Source: Prevotella sp. (GTDB lineage: Bacteria; Bacteroidota; Bacteroidia; Bacteroidales; Bacteroidaceae). Taken from it: 54,078 nt of DNA. Under the pieces are notes generated by a model, which searched no databases, had not been told where the DNA came from, and was given only the letters and a program-made list of their open reading frames with translations. A program made the position numbers and the translations under genes. Positions 1 to 9,326 of the stretch are shown piece by piece; the stretch's first letter is position 1, and every line of letters begins with the position of its first letter. The stretch covers positions 1 to 54,078 of the forward strand of contig JAGCNO010000112.1 in NCBI GenBank assembly GCA_017645905.1, in the 5' to 3' direction.

Positions 1-399
1 TACCACGTGAAGGAGCAGGGCGACGTGAAGGCCGTGGCCGACTGCGTCAAGGGACTGCCCTTCGACCAGTGGGCTGAGAAGCTGCGCACCACCTTCAACG
101 GCGACAGCATCATCCGCATCCGTGTCGAGAAGGGAATCTTCAAAGAGGGTGACAATGCCCTCGTCGACAGCATCGTGTTCAAGAAGGACACCATCGTGAA
201 GCACCTTAAGGACTATCCCATCGATGCCGTCTACGGCAAAATCCTCAAGAAAGGTCCCGAGGACTACACCGACGTTCGTGGCCTCGTCGTGGCCGACCTT
301 CAGGAGGAGCTGGAGAAGGCATGGGTTGCTGACCTGCGCCGCCGCTACACCTGGACGGTAGACGACGCTGTACTCAAAACAGTAAACCAGCATGAGTAA
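1..399 (+). CDS. C-terminal part of a periplasmic PPIase-like protein (5' end outside window)
   Basis: The frame is open from base 1 (Tyr-His precede the GTG at 7), so only the last 132 residues are seen. They are charged and rich in K/E/D with alternating beta and helix-like stretches (DSIIRIRVEKGIF, DLQEELEKAWVADLRRRY), as in the tail of parvulin/SurA-like proteins that sit in front of surA in Bacteroidetes. The parvulin core itself would lie upstream, so this is an inference from the tail and from context. The stop overlaps the next start by 8 bases, which suggests translational coupling with the SurA-like gene. No catalytic residue can be judged from this fragment. Confidence 0.6.
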   Translation, partial: YHVKEQGDVKAVADCVKGLPFDQWAEKLRTTFNGDSIIRIRVEKGIFKEGDNALVDSIVFKKDTIVKHLKDYPIDAVYGKILKKGPEDYTDVRGLVVADLQEELEKAWVADLRRRYTWTVDDAVLKTVNQHE

Positions 400-1789
400 G
401 AAGCTAATCATATTTCTCATTTTTCAATTATCATTTGTCCTTTCGCACGCTCAGGTGGTCGACGAGGTGGTCTGGGTAGTCGGTGACGAGGCTATCCTGC
501 GTAGCGACATTGAGGTGACACGCATACAGGCCGCTATGGAAGGTGTGAAGTGGTCGGGCGACCCCGACTGTGCCATCCCTGAGCAGATAGCCGTGCAGAA
601 GCTGTTCCTCCATCAGGCTGCTATTGACAGTATCGATAAGGACGTCACCGAGGCCGATATCACCGCCCAGCTCGACACCCGCATCAACTACATGATAGAG
701 CAGATTGGCTCTCGAGAGAAGTTGGAGGAGTATCGTCGGCAGAGCATCACCCAGATTAAGCAGGCCATGCACGACGACCTTCGCGACCAGATGCTCATCC
801 AGAAGATGAAGCAAAAGCTGGTCAGCGACATCACCGTCACCCCTGCCGAGGTGCGCCGTTACTTCAAGGATGTGCCCCAGGACAGCATCCCCTTTGTGCC
901 CACCGAGGTAGAGGTGCAGATTATTACCCAGACACCGAAGATTTCCATTGAAGAAATCAACCGTGTGAAGGACGAGCTGCGCGAGTATACCGACCGCATC
1001 AACCGTGGCGAGACCTCGTTCCAGACGCTGGCACGCCTTTACAGCGAAGACCCCATCTCCCGCCGTCAGGGAGGAGAGCTCGACTATACCGGCCGTGCTA
1101 TCCTTGACCCCGCCTTTGCTGCCGTGGCCTTCAACCTCACCGACCCGAAGGTTATCTCGAAGGTCGTAGAGTCGGAGTTCGGCTTCCACATCATACAGCT
1201 TATCGACAAGCGTGGCGACAAGATTAAGGTGCGCCACATCTTGCGTAAGCCTGTGGTCAGCGATTCAGCTATCAACGCTACTATCCTTCGCTTAGACACC
1301 ATCGCCACCTCCATCCGAAAGGAGCAGATGCCCGAGGTGCTGAAGGGCTTTTTCCTCGGCGACAAGTTCACCTTCGAGGACGGCGTGTCGTTCTTCTCTG
1401 ACGACAAGGACACACGCAACAACCGCGGACTGATGTCGACAGACCCCATGCAGACGGGACGGCAGACCTCTCGCTTCCGTCTGCAGGATTTGCCGCCGGA
1501 AGTGGCACGTGCTGTCGATACCCTCCAGATAGGGCAGATTTCACGTCCTTTCTCCATGGTCAATAAATCGGGAAAGACCGTCTGCGTCATTGCCAAACTG
1601 AAGAACCGCATCGAAGGCCATAAGGCGTCAGTCACCGAGGACTTCCAGGTGATGAAGGAGGTGGTCATGGAGAAACGTCGCGCCAAGAAGCTTCACGACT
1701 GGGTGGTTGACAAGATTAAGAAGACCTACGTCCGCATTGGCGACGAGTTCAAAGACTGCCAGTTTGAATATGAAGGGTGGGTCAGGTAG
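392..1789 (+). CDS. surA: SurA-like periplasmic peptidylprolyl isomerase
   Basis: 465 residues. An N-terminal signal peptide (KKLIIFLIFQLSFVLSHA, cleavage near AQ at 20-21) is followed by a SurA N-type chaperone domain (VVDEVVWVVGDEAILRSDIE) and parvulin-type segments around residues 170-290 (YSEDPISRRQGGELDYTG, ESEFGFHIIQLIDKRGDKIK, VRHIL). Such proteins act in the periplasm on outer membrane protein folding. The ATG at 392 lies inside the last codons of the preceding gene. The following OstA-like gene supports a role in outer membrane biogenesis. The second parvulin domain is degenerate, so isomerase activity is not certain, but family membership is clear. Confidence 0.88.
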   Translation: MSKKLIIFLIFQLSFVLSHAQVVDEVVWVVGDEAILRSDIEVTRIQAAMEGVKWSGDPDCAIPEQIAVQKLFLHQAAIDSIDKDVTEADITAQLDTRINYMIEQIGSREKLEEYRRQSITQIKQAMHDDLRDQMLIQKMKQKLVSDITVTPAEVRRYFKDVPQDSIPFVPTEVEVQIITQTPKISIEEINRVKDELREYTDRINRGETSFQTLARLYSEDPISRRQGGELDYTGRAILDPAFAAVAFNLTDPKVISKVVESEFGFHIIQLIDKRGDKIKVRHILRKPVVSDSAINATILRLDTIATSIRKEQMPEVLKGFFLGDKFTFEDGVSFFSDDKDTRNNRGLMSTDPMQTGRQTSRFRLQDLPPEVARAVDTLQIGQISRPFSMVNKSGKTVCVIAKLKNRIEGHKASVTEDFQVMKEVVMEKRRAKKLHDWVVDKIKKTYVRIGDEFKDCQFEYEGWVR

Positions 1790-1802
1790 CGGGCTACGCC
1801 CT

Positions 1803-1837
1803 AGTGAAGAGTGAAGAGTGAAAAGTGAACAGTGAAA
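1803..1837 (+). repeat. Exact 7-bp tandem repeat (AGTGAAG-like, 5 units) in the OstA-like leader
   Basis: Five consecutive heptamers AGTGAAG, AGTGAAG, AGTGAAA, AGTGAAC, AGTGAAA. The GTG start of the next gene (1825) lies inside the fourth unit boundary. An inverse copy (ATTCATT, ATTCACT, GTTCACT, ATTCACT) lies at about 1879-1906 inside the signal peptide codons, so the two can pair as a long hairpin. Confidence 0.85.
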
Positions 1838-3450
1838 GAAATTCAACAGGACGGTTATTATGGATAGTGCTTATGGCACTATTCATTATTCACTGTTCAC
1901 TATTCACTAACGCAAAGCGCGACAAGAAGCGCGTCTACCTCATCCACAGCGATGAGCTGCGCTACGACCGCTGGCGCAACAACGACGCCCAGGTGCTCAC
2001 CGGCCACGTACACTTCGAGCACGACGGCGCCCACCTCTATTGTGATAGCGCCAACTTCTTTGAGGGAAGCAACAGCTTTGAGGCATGGTACCACGTGCGC
2101 ATGGTGCAGGGCGACACCCTCTCCCTGACCAGTGACTACGGCTACTACGACGGTGACAACAAGTTCATCGAGGCGAAAATTCTTGACCCCCAAACCACCA
2201 AACGACCAAACGACCAAACCACCAAGAAGGTCGTCCTCCGCAACCGCACCACCACTCTCTACACCGACCAGCTCTACTTTGACCGCTTAGAGAACAAGGG
2301 CTATTACGACACCGGCGGCCGTCTTGTGGACAATACCACCACGCTCACCAGCTATCTCGGCGAGTACCACACCGATACGAAGGATGCCTTCTTCAGCGAC
2401 AATGTGAAGATGGTCGACAAGAAGTTCGAGCTTACCACCGATTCCCTCTACTACAACACCGCCACCCATCAGGCCCACATCGTAGGCCCTTCCGACATCA
2501 TCAGTGGTCGCAGCCACATCTACTCCGAGCAGGGCTATTACAACACCCAGACCGAAGAGGCCGAGCTCCTCGAACGTTCTACGCTTGACAACGGAGGTCG
2601 TACCATCACCGGCGACAGCCTCTGGCATAATGGTCGCACAGGCATCAGCGAAGCCTTTGTCAACGTCATCTTCAAGGACTCCGTCAACAGTAACATGCTC
2701 TTCTGTGACTACGGCTACTACAACGACTCTACGGGCTACGCCATGTGTACCGAGCGAGCTATGGCCGTCGACTTCTCCCAGCGTGACTCCCTCTTCATGC
2801 ACGCCGATACCTTCAAGGTCTTCACCTATAACATCGACACCGACAGCATCTATCGCGTCATGCACGGCTATAACCGCGTGCGTGCCTATCGCGTCGACGT
2901 ACAGGCCGTCTGCGACTCCATGGTCTACAATTCCCAGGACTCCTGTCTCTACCTCTACAACGACCCTATTCTCTGGAACGTCAACCAGCAGCTCCTCGGC
3001 CGTGAGATACAGGTGTTCATGAAAGACTCTGTCATCGACCATGCCCACGTCATCGACGATGCCCTTTCCGTCGAGGAACTCACGGAGCCGGAACTCTACA
3101 ACCAAGTGTCGTCGAAGGAAATGTTTGCCTTCTTCACCAACGGCGAAATCCACGAGGCACAGGCCGTAGACAATGTCCTCGTAGCCTATTATCCCGAGGA
3201 CAATGCCGACTCTTCTTACGTTGGCCTTGTCAGCATGGAGACCACCGAGCTCCGCATGTTCATGGAGAAGAAGAAGTTGCAGCGTATTTGGACGCCCAAG
3301 AGCGAGGGCGTTGTCTATCCCCTCACCCAGATACCGCCTGCCAAGCGCTACCTCGAAGCCTTCCAGTGGTACGACTACGTCCGTCCTCTCTCCAAACAGG
3401 ACATCTTCGTATGGAGGGGAAAGAAGAAGAAAGAGAAGGAGAAAGAATGA
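1825..3450 (+). CDS. OstA-like (LptA/LptD-N related) lipopolysaccharide transport protein
   Basis: 541 residues with a signal peptide (RLLWIVLMALFIIHCSLFTNA) and a long run of short beta repeats of the OstA/LptA type (LTGHVHFEHDGAHLYCDSANFF, GYYDTGGRLVD, YLGEYHTDTKDAFFSDNVKM, ELTTDSLYYNTATHQAHIVGP). The family forms beta-jellyroll slides that carry lipopolysaccharide across the periplasm. The start is GTG at 1825: an in-frame TGA at 1819 excludes anything earlier, and the later ATG at 1873 would leave a signal peptide without a positive N-region. A low-complexity insert (QTTKRPNDQTTKK, about residues 122-134) is encoded by a microsatellite. The C-terminus is strongly basic (KKKKEKEKE). Confidence 0.82.
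   Translation: MNSERNSTGRLLWIVLMALFIIHCSLFTNAKRDKKRVYLIHSDELRYDRWRNNDAQVLTGHVHFEHDGAHLYCDSANFFEGSNSFEAWYHVRMVQGDTLSLTSDYGYYDGDNKFIEAKILDPQTTKRPNDQTTKKVVLRNRTTTLYTDQLYFDRLENKGYYDTGGRLVDNTTTLTSYLGEYHTDTKDAFFSDNVKMVDKKFELTTDSLYYNTATHQAHIVGPSDIISGRSHIYSEQGYYNTQTEEAELLERSTLDNGGRTITGDSLWHNGRTGISEAFVNVIFKDSVNSNMLFCDYGYYNDSTGYAMCTERAMAVDFSQRDSLFMHADTFKVFTYNIDTDSIYRVMHGYNRVRAYRVDVQAVCDSMVYNSQDSCLYLYNDPILWNVNQQLLGREIQVFMKDSVIDHAHVIDDALSVEELTEPELYNQVSSKEMFAFFTNGEIHEAQAVDNVLVAYYPEDNADSSYVGLVSMETTELRMFMEKKKLQRIWTPKSEGVVYPLTQIPPAKRYLEAFQWYDYVRPLSKQDIFVWRGKKKKEKEKE
2188..2228 (+). repeat. In-frame AAACGACC/AAACCACC microsatellite inside the OstA-like gene
   Basis: The stretch alternates CAAACCAC and CAAACGAC units and encodes QTTKRPNDQTTKK between two ordinary OstA beta repeats. 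It looks like a short intergenic-type repeat that was captured in frame. Confidence 0.7.
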
Positions 3451-3490
3451 AAACGGCCCAAACCCATCTGATTTGAGCCGTTTCTTTTTT
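3450..3490. terminator. Bidirectional rho-independent terminator between convergent genes
   Basis: AAACGGC and CAAA pair with TTTG and GCCGTTT around a small loop, followed by TCTTTTTT on the plus strand and a T-rich stretch on the minus strand. It starts at the stop codon of the OstA-like gene and ends 10 bases before the pgi stop, so it can serve both. Confidence 0.85.
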
Positions 3491-3500
3491 GTGGTGTTTG

Positions 3501-4853
3501 TTACTCTGCTGCCAACCGCTCCTTGATGGCCTTCGACTCTGCCTCGTAGCCGGGCTTGTCGAGCAGGGCAAACATATTCTTCTTGTAAGCCTCCACACCA
3601 GGTTGGTTGAAGGGGTTCACAGCGAGGACGTTGCCGCTGATGCCGCAGCCAATCTCGAAGAAGTAGATGAGCTGGCCGAGGTAGTACTCGTTGAGGCGTG
3701 GCACGCTGATACGCAGGTTGGGCACGCCACCGTCGACGTGTGCCAGACGAGTGCCCAGCTCAGCCATCTTGTTCACCTCGTCGACGCGCTTGCCGGCAAG
3801 GAAGTTCAGGCCGTCGAGGTTCTCCTCGTCGGAAGGGAAGAGCAGCTTGCGCTCCGGCTCCTCGATGCTGATGACGGTCTCGAAGATGGTGCGCTCGCCT
3901 TCCTGAATCCATTGTCCCATGGAGTGAAGGTCGGTAGTGAAGTCCACGCTGGCGGGGAAGATGCCCTTGTTGTCCTTGCCCTCGCTCTCGCCGTAGAGCT
4001 GTTTCCACCACTCTGACATGAAGTGGAGCTTGGGCTGGTAGTTCACCATGATCTCAATCTTCTTGCCTTTCTGGTAGAGGGCGTTGCGAATAGCGGCATA
4101 TTGTGCGGCAGGGTTCTCTGAGAAGGGCACGTCCTTGCCACAGGCCTTCTCCATATCCTGAGCACCAGCGACAAGTGCCTTGATGTCAAATCCTGCACAG
4201 GCGATGGGCAGCAGGCCCACAGGAGTGAGCACGGAGAAGCGTCCGCCTACGTTGTCAGGTATTATAAAAGATGTGTAGCCTTCCTTGTCGGCGCAGGTGC
4301 GGGCAGCGCCACGCTTGGCATCGGTGACGGCGACAATAACCTTGCGGGCCTCATCCTTGCCGCGCTGAGCCTCGCATTGCTTCTTCAGCAGGCGGAAGGT
4401 GAGGGCGGTCTCCGTCGTTGTACCGCTCTTCGAGATGTTGATGACACCAAACTTCTTGTCCTTCAGGTACTCGGTCATCTCCGAGAGGTAGTCCTCGCCG
4501 ATGTTGTTTCCGGCAAAGAGGATGACAGGATTCCGTTTGTCCTGAATAAGCCAGCTGAACGAGTTGCCTAAGGCCTCGATGACGGCACGTGCTCCGAGGT
4601 AGGAGCCTCCGATACCGGCCACGACGACTACCTCGCAGTTGTCGCGCAGGGTCTTGGCGCAGGCCTCGATCTGGCCGAGGAACTCAGGGGTGATGCTGCT
4701 GGGCAGATGGAGCCAGCCGAGGAAGTCGTTACCGGGACAGGTGCCCTCCTCAAGGGCTTTCTGGGCGACTTTCACTTGTGGCTCGAAGGCGGCCACGGCA
4801 CCCTCTGCAAGGAAGCAGGAGGCTTTCGTAATGTCTAAACTGATGTTTTTCAT
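3501..4853 (-). CDS. pgi: Glucose-6-phosphate isomerase
   Basis: 450 residues, the length usual for the short bacterial form. The enzyme interconverts glucose-6-phosphate and fructose-6-phosphate in the cytoplasm. Recognisable segments are the sugar isomerase (SIS) motif [16 protein letters not shown] (about residues 82-97), [13 protein letters not shown] (about 139-151) and the C-terminal [16 protein letters not shown]. The start ATG at 4853 gives [12 protein letters not shown]. The upstream DUF3316 gene is 35 bases away on the same strand with no clear promoter between, so the two may be co-transcribed. Confidence 0.97.
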   Translation of the reverse strand: MKNISLDITKASCFLAEGAVAAFEPQVKVAQKALEEGTCPGNDFLGWLHLPSSITPEFLGQIEACAKTLRDNCEVVVVAGIGGSYLGARAVIEALGNSFSWLIQDKRNPVILFAGNNIGEDYLSEMTEYLKDKKFGVINISKSGTTTETALTFRLLKKQCEAQRGKDEARKVIVAVTDAKRGAARTCADKEGYTSFIIPDNVGGRFSVLTPVGLLPIACAGFDIKALVAGAQDMEKACGKDVPFSENPAAQYAAIRNALYQKGKKIEIMVNYQPKLHFMSEWWKQLYGESEGKDNKGIFPASVDFTTDLHSMGQWIQEGERTIFETVISIEEPERKLLFPSDEENLDGLNFLAGKRVDEVNKMAELGTRLAHVDGGVPNLRISVPRLNEYYLGQLIYFFEIGCGISGNVLAVNPFNQPGVEAYKKNMFALLDKPGYEAESKAIKERLAAE

Positions 4854-4888
4854 TTCTTGTAATGATGTTTATTTGGTTTATAAAAGGG

Positions 4889-5671
4889 TTACATGTTCTT
4901 TGCAATGCCTATCATCACGGCGTGGTCATAGAGGTGCTGCTTCAGGTTGTTCACTCGTTGCTGCTGGTAGTCGCCGAGGTAGCCTATGCTGAAGGTGAAC
5001 TTGGGACTGACGGTATAGAGCAACGACAGCTGCTGCCGGAAGTTGGGAGCCGAGATGAAGGTGGTAGGCACGATGTTGTGGTCGTAGTTGCCTAAGGAGA
5101 ACATCTCGTAGTACGACTGCCCGTAATTGGGACTAAAGACAACACCCACGAGCGGAAGGTCGGCCTGGTAGCGCAGCATTGCAGCGTGGCGGAAGAGCCT
5201 CAGGGGATAGGTGGCCTTTACCGATGGCATGATTTGCAGCCCTAAGCGTGCCTGGACGGGATTGTTGCCGTTGCGCGTATTGTAAATCATTCCGAGGCCG
5301 ACGTTGGCCAGCGCTCCTACGTAGAGTTGAAGGGTACGGGGATTACAAATCCCCTTTGACGATGAGGACGTGAGGCGATAGTAGCATCCGCTATAAAGCT
5401 TATACATGCCCTCTAAGAGCGAAGCGTTGTCGGCACGGTCATCAGCAGTAGAGGTGTGCAGCTGGTGCTGCCACTCGGTGCTCCATCGGCAGCTGTCCTT
5501 ATAATGCTCTCGGGTGTAGAGCATCGAGAGCCCTATGCCGTAAAACTTCTCCTGCGAGAGGTAGGTGTCGAGGATATTTGTAGAGCCGACACCCAACTGG
5601 TAGTGGGACTGGGCAGCAGAGGCAAGAGGTGAAAGGAGTATGGAGACGAGAAGAAATAGTTTATAGCACAT
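4889..5671 (-). CDS. DUF3316-like outer membrane or periplasmic protein
   Basis: 260 residues with a signal peptide (KLFLLVSILLSPLASAAQ). The remainder alternates amphipathic beta strands (LQLYVGALANVGLGMIY, FTFSIGYLGDYQQQR) and ends near an aromatic/hydrophobic residue, as expected for a small beta-barrel-like protein; the pattern YEMFSLGNYDHN is reminiscent of DUF3316 proteins of Bacteroidetes. Function is not known. A perfect palindrome (5338-5354) lies inside the coding region and encodes part of SSSKGICNPRT, which looks like an inserted loop. It is the first gene of a probable unit with pgi. Confidence 0.7.
   Translation of the reverse strand: MCYKLFLLVSILLSPLASAAQSHYQLGVGSTNILDTYLSQEKFYGIGLSMLYTREHYKDSCRWSTEWQHQLHTSTADDRADNASLLEGMYKLYSGCYYRLTSSSSKGICNPRTLQLYVGALANVGLGMIYNTRNGNNPVQARLGLQIMPSVKATYPLRLFRHAAMLRYQADLPLVGVVFSPNYGQSYYEMFSLGNYDHNIVPTTFISAPNFRQQLSLLYTVSPKFTFSIGYLGDYQQQRVNNLKQHLYDHAVMIGIAKNM
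5338..5354. repeat. REP-like palindrome inside the DUF3316 gene
   Basis: GGGGATT-ACA-AATCCCC, a perfect 7-bp stem with a 3-base loop, located in frame inside a coding region. Related palindromes occur at 35292-35308, 46982-46998 and 47545-47561. Confidence 0.8.
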
Positions 5672-5732
5672 GGTTATTTGTTAGGGCTGCGCAAATAGCA
5701 CAGATTACGGGGACAGGGGTTAATGTCGTGTG

Positions 5733-5763
5733 CAAATTTACGGCTTTTTCCGTAAACAGCAAA
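5733..5763 (-). promoter_or_regulatory. Promoter of the DUF3316-pgi unit with a palindrome in its spacer
   Basis: On the minus strand TTTG (5760-5763) is separated by 19 bases from TAAATTTG (5733-5740), the Bacteroidetes consensus. The spacer holds the inverted repeat TTTACGG/CCGTAAA (5737-5743 and 5750-5756), a possible operator. Confidence 0.75.
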
Positions 5764-5810
5764 AGAAAAGTGTAAAAATGTTTGACGGCACGCCTTTTTT
5801 CTCATTTTAT

Positions 5811-5841
5811 TTTGATATTTCAACGGCTTTTAGTACCTTTG
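5811..5841 (+). promoter_or_regulatory. Promoter of the aminotransferase-pgk unit
   Basis: TTTG (5811-5814), 19-base spacer, TACCTTTG (5834-5841). A leader of short AT-rich repeats (AAATAGTAAATAGCAAATTAGTAAATCG) runs to the ATG at 5882. Confidence 0.85.
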
Positions 5842-5881
5842 CAGCCAAATAGTAAATAGCAAATTAGTAAATCGAAATAAT

Positions 5882-7189
5882 ATGACTCCTATCAAGAAAG
5901 AGATTGTAGACGGCCTCATTGCCGGCCTCGGTATCAAGGACTTTGCCAAGGCTACCATCCGCGAGGTGAAGCAGGTGGCAGCGAAGGCTGAGCAGCAGAG
6001 CGGCGTGGAGTTTATCAAGATGGAGATGGGCATCCCTGGACTGCCTGCCGCCCAGGTGGGCGTCGATGCCCAGGTAAAAGCCCTTCAGGACGGCATCGCC
6101 CATTCGTATCCCGACATACAGGGCTACCCAGAGCTGAAGCGCCAGGCCTCACGATTCGTCAAGGCCTTCATTGGCATCGACATCGCCCCTGAGGGCTGTG
6201 TGCCTGTCTGCGGAAGCATGCAGGGCACCTTCGCCTCGTTCCTCACCTGCTCACAGGCCTCGAAAGCCAAGGACACCGTGCTCTTCATCGACCCCGGATT
6301 CCCTGTGCAGAAGATGCAGCTGCAGGTGCTCGGAGTCAAGTACGAGACATTTGATGTGTATGATTATCGCGGCGAGAAGCTCGGCCCGAAATTAGAGAGC
6401 TATCTCTCAAAGGGCAACATCTGCGCCATTGTCTACTCCAACCCCAACAACCCGTCGTGGGTATGCCTCACGGAGCAGGAGCTGCAGCAGATAGGCCAGC
6501 TGGCCACACAGTATGACGCCATCGTGATGGAAGACCTGGCCTACTTCGCTATGGACTTCCGCCAGGACCTGAGCGTGCCCTTCCAGCCGCCTTACCAGCC
6601 CACCGTGGCCCGCTACACCGACAACTACATGCTGCTCATCAGCGGCTCGAAGGCCTTCAGCTATGCCGGCGAGCGCATCGGCGTGACGTGCATCAGCGAC
6701 AAGCTCTTCCACCGTCACTTCCCCGACCTGGCACAGCGCTATGAGGGCCTGCCCTTCGGACTGGTGTTCTCCACCCGCATGCTCTACGCCCTCTCGTCGG
6801 GCACAAGCCATTCAGCACAGTACGCTATGGCCGCCATGCTACGTGCTGCCACCGACGGCGAGTATGACTTCCGCTCGGAGGTGAAGGTCTATGGCGACCG
6901 CGCCCATAAGCTGAAGGAGGTTTTCCTCCGCCACAACTTCTACATTGTCTACGACAAAGACCTCGACCAGCCCGTGGCCGACGGCTTTTACTTCACCATC
7001 GGCTACCCCGGTATGACCAGCGGAGAGCTGGCCCACGAGCTGATGTACTACGGCGTGTCGGCCATCTCGCTCATCACCACCGGCAGCCATCAGGAGGGTC
7101 TGCGCGTCTGTACCTCATTCATAGAAGACCACCAGTACGCCCAGCTGGAGGAGCGCATGACCATCTTTGCCAAGAACAACCCAATTTAA
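5882..7189 (+). CDS. PLP-dependent class I/II aminotransferase
   Basis: 435 residues of the fold-type I aminotransferase family. The Schiff-base lysine is K257 in [14 protein letters not shown]; the YSNPNNPSW motif and the phosphate-binding Arg in SYAGERIG are present; the C-terminal domain carries the substrate Arg (GLRVCTSF). Substrate cannot be read from sequence; aspartate/aromatic or branched-chain transamination are candidates. It has its own promoter. The next gene, pgk, begins 34 bases downstream, so the two may be co-transcribed. Confidence 0.85.
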   Translation: MTPIKKEIVDGLIAGLGIKDFAKATIREVKQVAAKAEQQSGVEFIKMEMGIPGLPAAQVGVDAQVKALQDGIAHSYPDIQGYPELKRQASRFVKAFIGIDIAPEGCVPVCGSMQGTFASFLTCSQASKAKDTVLFIDPGFPVQKMQLQVLGVKYETFDVYDYRGEKLGPKLESYLSKGNICAIVYSNPNNPSWVCLTEQELQQIGQLATQYDAIVMEDLAYFAMDFRQDLSVPFQPPYQPTVARYTDNYMLLISGSKAFSYAGERIGVTCISDKLFHRHFPDLAQRYEGLPFGLVFSTRMLYALSSGTSHSAQYAMAAMLRAATDGEYDFRSEVKVYGDRAHKLKEVFLRHNFYIVYDKDLDQPVADGFYFTIGYPGMTSGELAHELMYYGVSAISLITTGSHQEGLRVCTSFIEDHQYAQLEERMTIFAKNNPI

Positions 7190-7223
7190 TCCATATTATT
7201 TATTTAACAAAACTCTTAAACTT

Positions 7224-8495
7224 ATGACAATCAACGAATTTAACTTTGCTGGTAAGAAGGCAATCGTGCGCGTTGACTTCAACGTGCCCCTGGACGAGAA
7301 TGGTAAGATTACGGACGACACCCGCATCCGTGGTGCCCTGCCCACGCTGAAGAAGATTCTGGCCGACGGTGGTGCTGTCATCATCATGAGCCACATGGGC
7401 AAGCCCAAGGGCAAGGTGAACCCCAAGATGTCGCTGGGTCAGATTCGTGAGGCTGTGGAGAAGGCCCTCGGCGTTCCCGTGGCATTTGCTCCCGACTGTG
7501 CCAAGGCTGCCGACGCTGCCAAGGCCCTGAAGATGGGCGAGGCCCTGCTGCTGGAGAACCTCCGCTACTATCCCGAGGAGGAAGGCAAGCCCGTGGGTAT
7601 CGATAAGGAAGACCCCGCCTACGACGCCGCCAAGAAGGAGATGAAGGCCCGTCAGAAGGACTTCGCCAAGACGCTGGCTTCGTATGCTGACTGCTACGTG
7701 ATGGATGCCTTTGGCACCGCTCACCGCAAGCATGCCTCTACGGCTGTTATCGCCGACTATTTCGATGCTGACAACAAGATGCTCGGCCTCCTGATGGAGA
7801 AGGAGGTGCAGGCTGTTGACAACGTGCTCAGCAACATCAAGCGCCCGTTCGTAGCCATCATGGGTGGCTCGAAGGTCAGCTCTAAGATTGGCATCATCGA
7901 GAACCTGCTGGGCAAGGTAGACCGTCTTATCCTCTGCGGCGGTATGACCTACACCTTCGCCAAGGCTCACGGCGGCGAGATTGGTAACTCTATCGTGGAG
8001 CTCGACAAGCTCGACGTGGCTCTCGGCGTTGAGGAACTGGCCAAGAAGAACGGCGTAGAGCTGGTGCTCGGTACTGACTGCACCGCCACCAATGGTCTTG
8101 ACTTCGGCACGATGACCGTGAAGCCCGGTTCAGAGATTATCACCTGCCCCAGCAACAAGGTCCCCGAGGGATTTGAGGGTGTCGATGCCGGTCCTGAGAG
8201 CCAGGAGGCTTTCCGCAAGGCTATCGAGGGTGCCAAGACCATCCTGTGGAACGGTCCTGCCGGCGTGTTCGAGTGCGACACCTTCACTCCCGGCTCACGT
8301 GCCATCGGCGATGCCATCGCAAAGGCAACGGCTGAGGGAGCTTTCTCACTCATCGGTGGTGGCGACAGCGTGGCTTGCGTGAACAAGTTCGGACTGGCCG
8401 ACCAGGTGAGCTATATCTCCACCGGCGGTGGCGCTCTGCTCGAGGCTATCGAGGGCAAGGTGCTCCCCGGCGTGGCTGCCATCAAGGGCGAGTAA
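7224..8495 (+). CDS. pgk: Phosphoglycerate kinase
   Basis: 423 residues starting [20 protein letters not shown]. This glycolytic enzyme transfers phosphate between 1,3-bisphosphoglycerate and ADP. The signature [13 protein letters not shown], the MSHMGKPKG segment, the basic-patch residues and the C-terminal nucleotide loop ([25 protein letters not shown]) are all present. The ATG at 7224 is preferred to earlier in-frame codons because those would overlap the stop of the aminotransferase gene and add residues not found in the family. Confidence 0.97.
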   Translation: MTINEFNFAGKKAIVRVDFNVPLDENGKITDDTRIRGALPTLKKILADGGAVIIMSHMGKPKGKVNPKMSLGQIREAVEKALGVPVAFAPDCAKAADAAKALKMGEALLLENLRYYPEEEGKPVGIDKEDPAYDAAKKEMKARQKDFAKTLASYADCYVMDAFGTAHRKHASTAVIADYFDADNKMLGLLMEKEVQAVDNVLSNIKRPFVAIMGGSKVSSKIGIIENLLGKVDRLILCGGMTYTFAKAHGGEIGNSIVELDKLDVALGVEELAKKNGVELVLGTDCTATNGLDFGTMTVKPGSEIITCPSNKVPEGFEGVDAGPESQEAFRKAIEGAKTILWNGPAGVFECDTFTPGSRAIGDAIAKATAEGAFSLIGGGDSVACVNKFGLADQVSYISTGGGALLEAIEGKVLPGVAAIKGE

Positions 8496-8498
8496 AGA

Positions 8499-8530
8499 CC
8501 TCACCCCCGACCCCTCTCCGAGAGAGAGGG
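8499..8530. repeat. REP-like palindrome downstream of pgk
   Basis: CCTCACCCCCGACCCCTCTC is followed by CGAGAGAGAGGG, so CCCTCTC can pair with GAGAGGG. The CCTCACCCCCGACCCCTCTC head resembles widely dispersed repetitive extragenic palindromes. Confidence 0.6.
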
Positions 8531-8541
8531 AAGAAAGAGAA

Positions 8542-8575
8542 AGAGGATTCGCAACCGCGAATCCTCTTTTCTTTT
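8542..8575. terminator. Bidirectional terminator between pgk and rprY
   Basis: AGAGGATTCGC-AACC-GCGAATCCTCT, an 11-bp perfect stem with a 4-base loop, followed by TTTCTTTT. It lies between two convergent genes and is T-rich on both sides. Confidence 0.9.
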
Positions 8576-8576
8576 G

Positions 8577-9275
8577 TTAGTCCTCCTCAGGAGTGATGAG
8601 CTTGTAGCCCTTGCCGTGGATATTGATGATTTCAATCTGCGGGTCTTCCTTGAGGTGCTTGCGCAGCTTGGTGATGTAGACGTCCATAGAGCGGGCGTTG
8701 AAGTAGTTGTCATCAATCCAGATGGTCTTCAGGGCGAAGTCGCGCTGCAGAATCTCGTTGGCATGGCTGCAGAGCAGGGCCAGCAACTCGTTCTCCTTCG
8801 TGGTGAGCTTCGTCTGCTTCTCGCCGATGGAGAGCAGCTGCTTCTGGGTGTCGAAGGTGAACTTACCCACGTGATAGAGCGTAGACTCCTTGTTCTTCTT
8901 GCCACGTACGCGGCGCAGGATGGCCTCGATACGGAACACGAGCTCCTCCATGGAGAAGGGCTTGGTGATGTAGTCGTCGGCACCGAGCTTGAAGCCCTCG
9001 AGGATATCGTCCTTCAGCGTCTTGGCGGTGAGGAAGATGATAGGCACCTCGGGATTCGAGCTGCGGATTTCCTGTGCCAGCGTGAAGCCGTCTTTCTTAG
9101 GCATCATCACGTCGAGCACACAGATGTCGAACTTGGTCTTCAGGAAGGCCTTGTAGCCAGCCTCGCCGTCGGGACACAACTCTGCTTCGTAGCCCTTAGC
9201 GGCCAGATACTCACGAAGCAACATTCCGAGGTTCTCATCGTCCTCGCAAAGTAAGATTTTCAGCTTGTCTTCCAT
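8577..9275 (-). CDS. rprY: OmpR-family response regulator, RprY type
   Basis: 232 residues. A receiver domain (1-120) has the acidic pair ED at 11-12, phospho-acceptor D55 in ICVLDVMMPKKDG, T/A switch in FLTAK and K in ITKPFS. A winged-helix DNA-binding domain follows (about 135-230; LTTKENELLALLCSH, DVYITKLRKHL, GKGYKL). It would be phosphorylated by the histidine kinase encoded 51 bases upstream. The leader between the two genes is a short AT-rich tandem repeat rather than a promoter. Confidence 0.93.
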   Translation of the reverse strand: MEDKLKILLCEDDENLGMLLREYLAAKGYEAELCPDGEAGYKAFLKTKFDICVLDVMMPKKDGFTLAQEIRSSNPEVPIIFLTAKTLKDDILEGFKLGADDYITKPFSMEELVFRIEAILRRVRGKKNKESTLYHVGKFTFDTQKQLLSIGEKQTKLTTKENELLALLCSHANEILQRDFALKTIWIDDNYFNARSMDVYITKLRKHLKEDPQIEIINIHGKGYKLITPEED

Positions 9276-9326
9276 AATTCAATTCAATTTACGATTTAAC
9301 GATTTACTATTTACGATTTAATACTA
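9276..9326 (-). repeat. AT-rich 7-8-bp repeat leader of rprY
   Basis: Read toward rprY the 51-bp gap is AAATCGTAAATAGTAAATCG followed by TTAAATCGTAAATTGAATTG and the ATG. Units of 7-8 bases recur and contain no Shine-Dalgarno sequence. Confidence 0.75.

Noticed and set aside
2287-3153. Long antisense frame in the OstA-like gene
   Set aside because: Its composition mirrors the sense codons and it lacks domain resemblance and start context.
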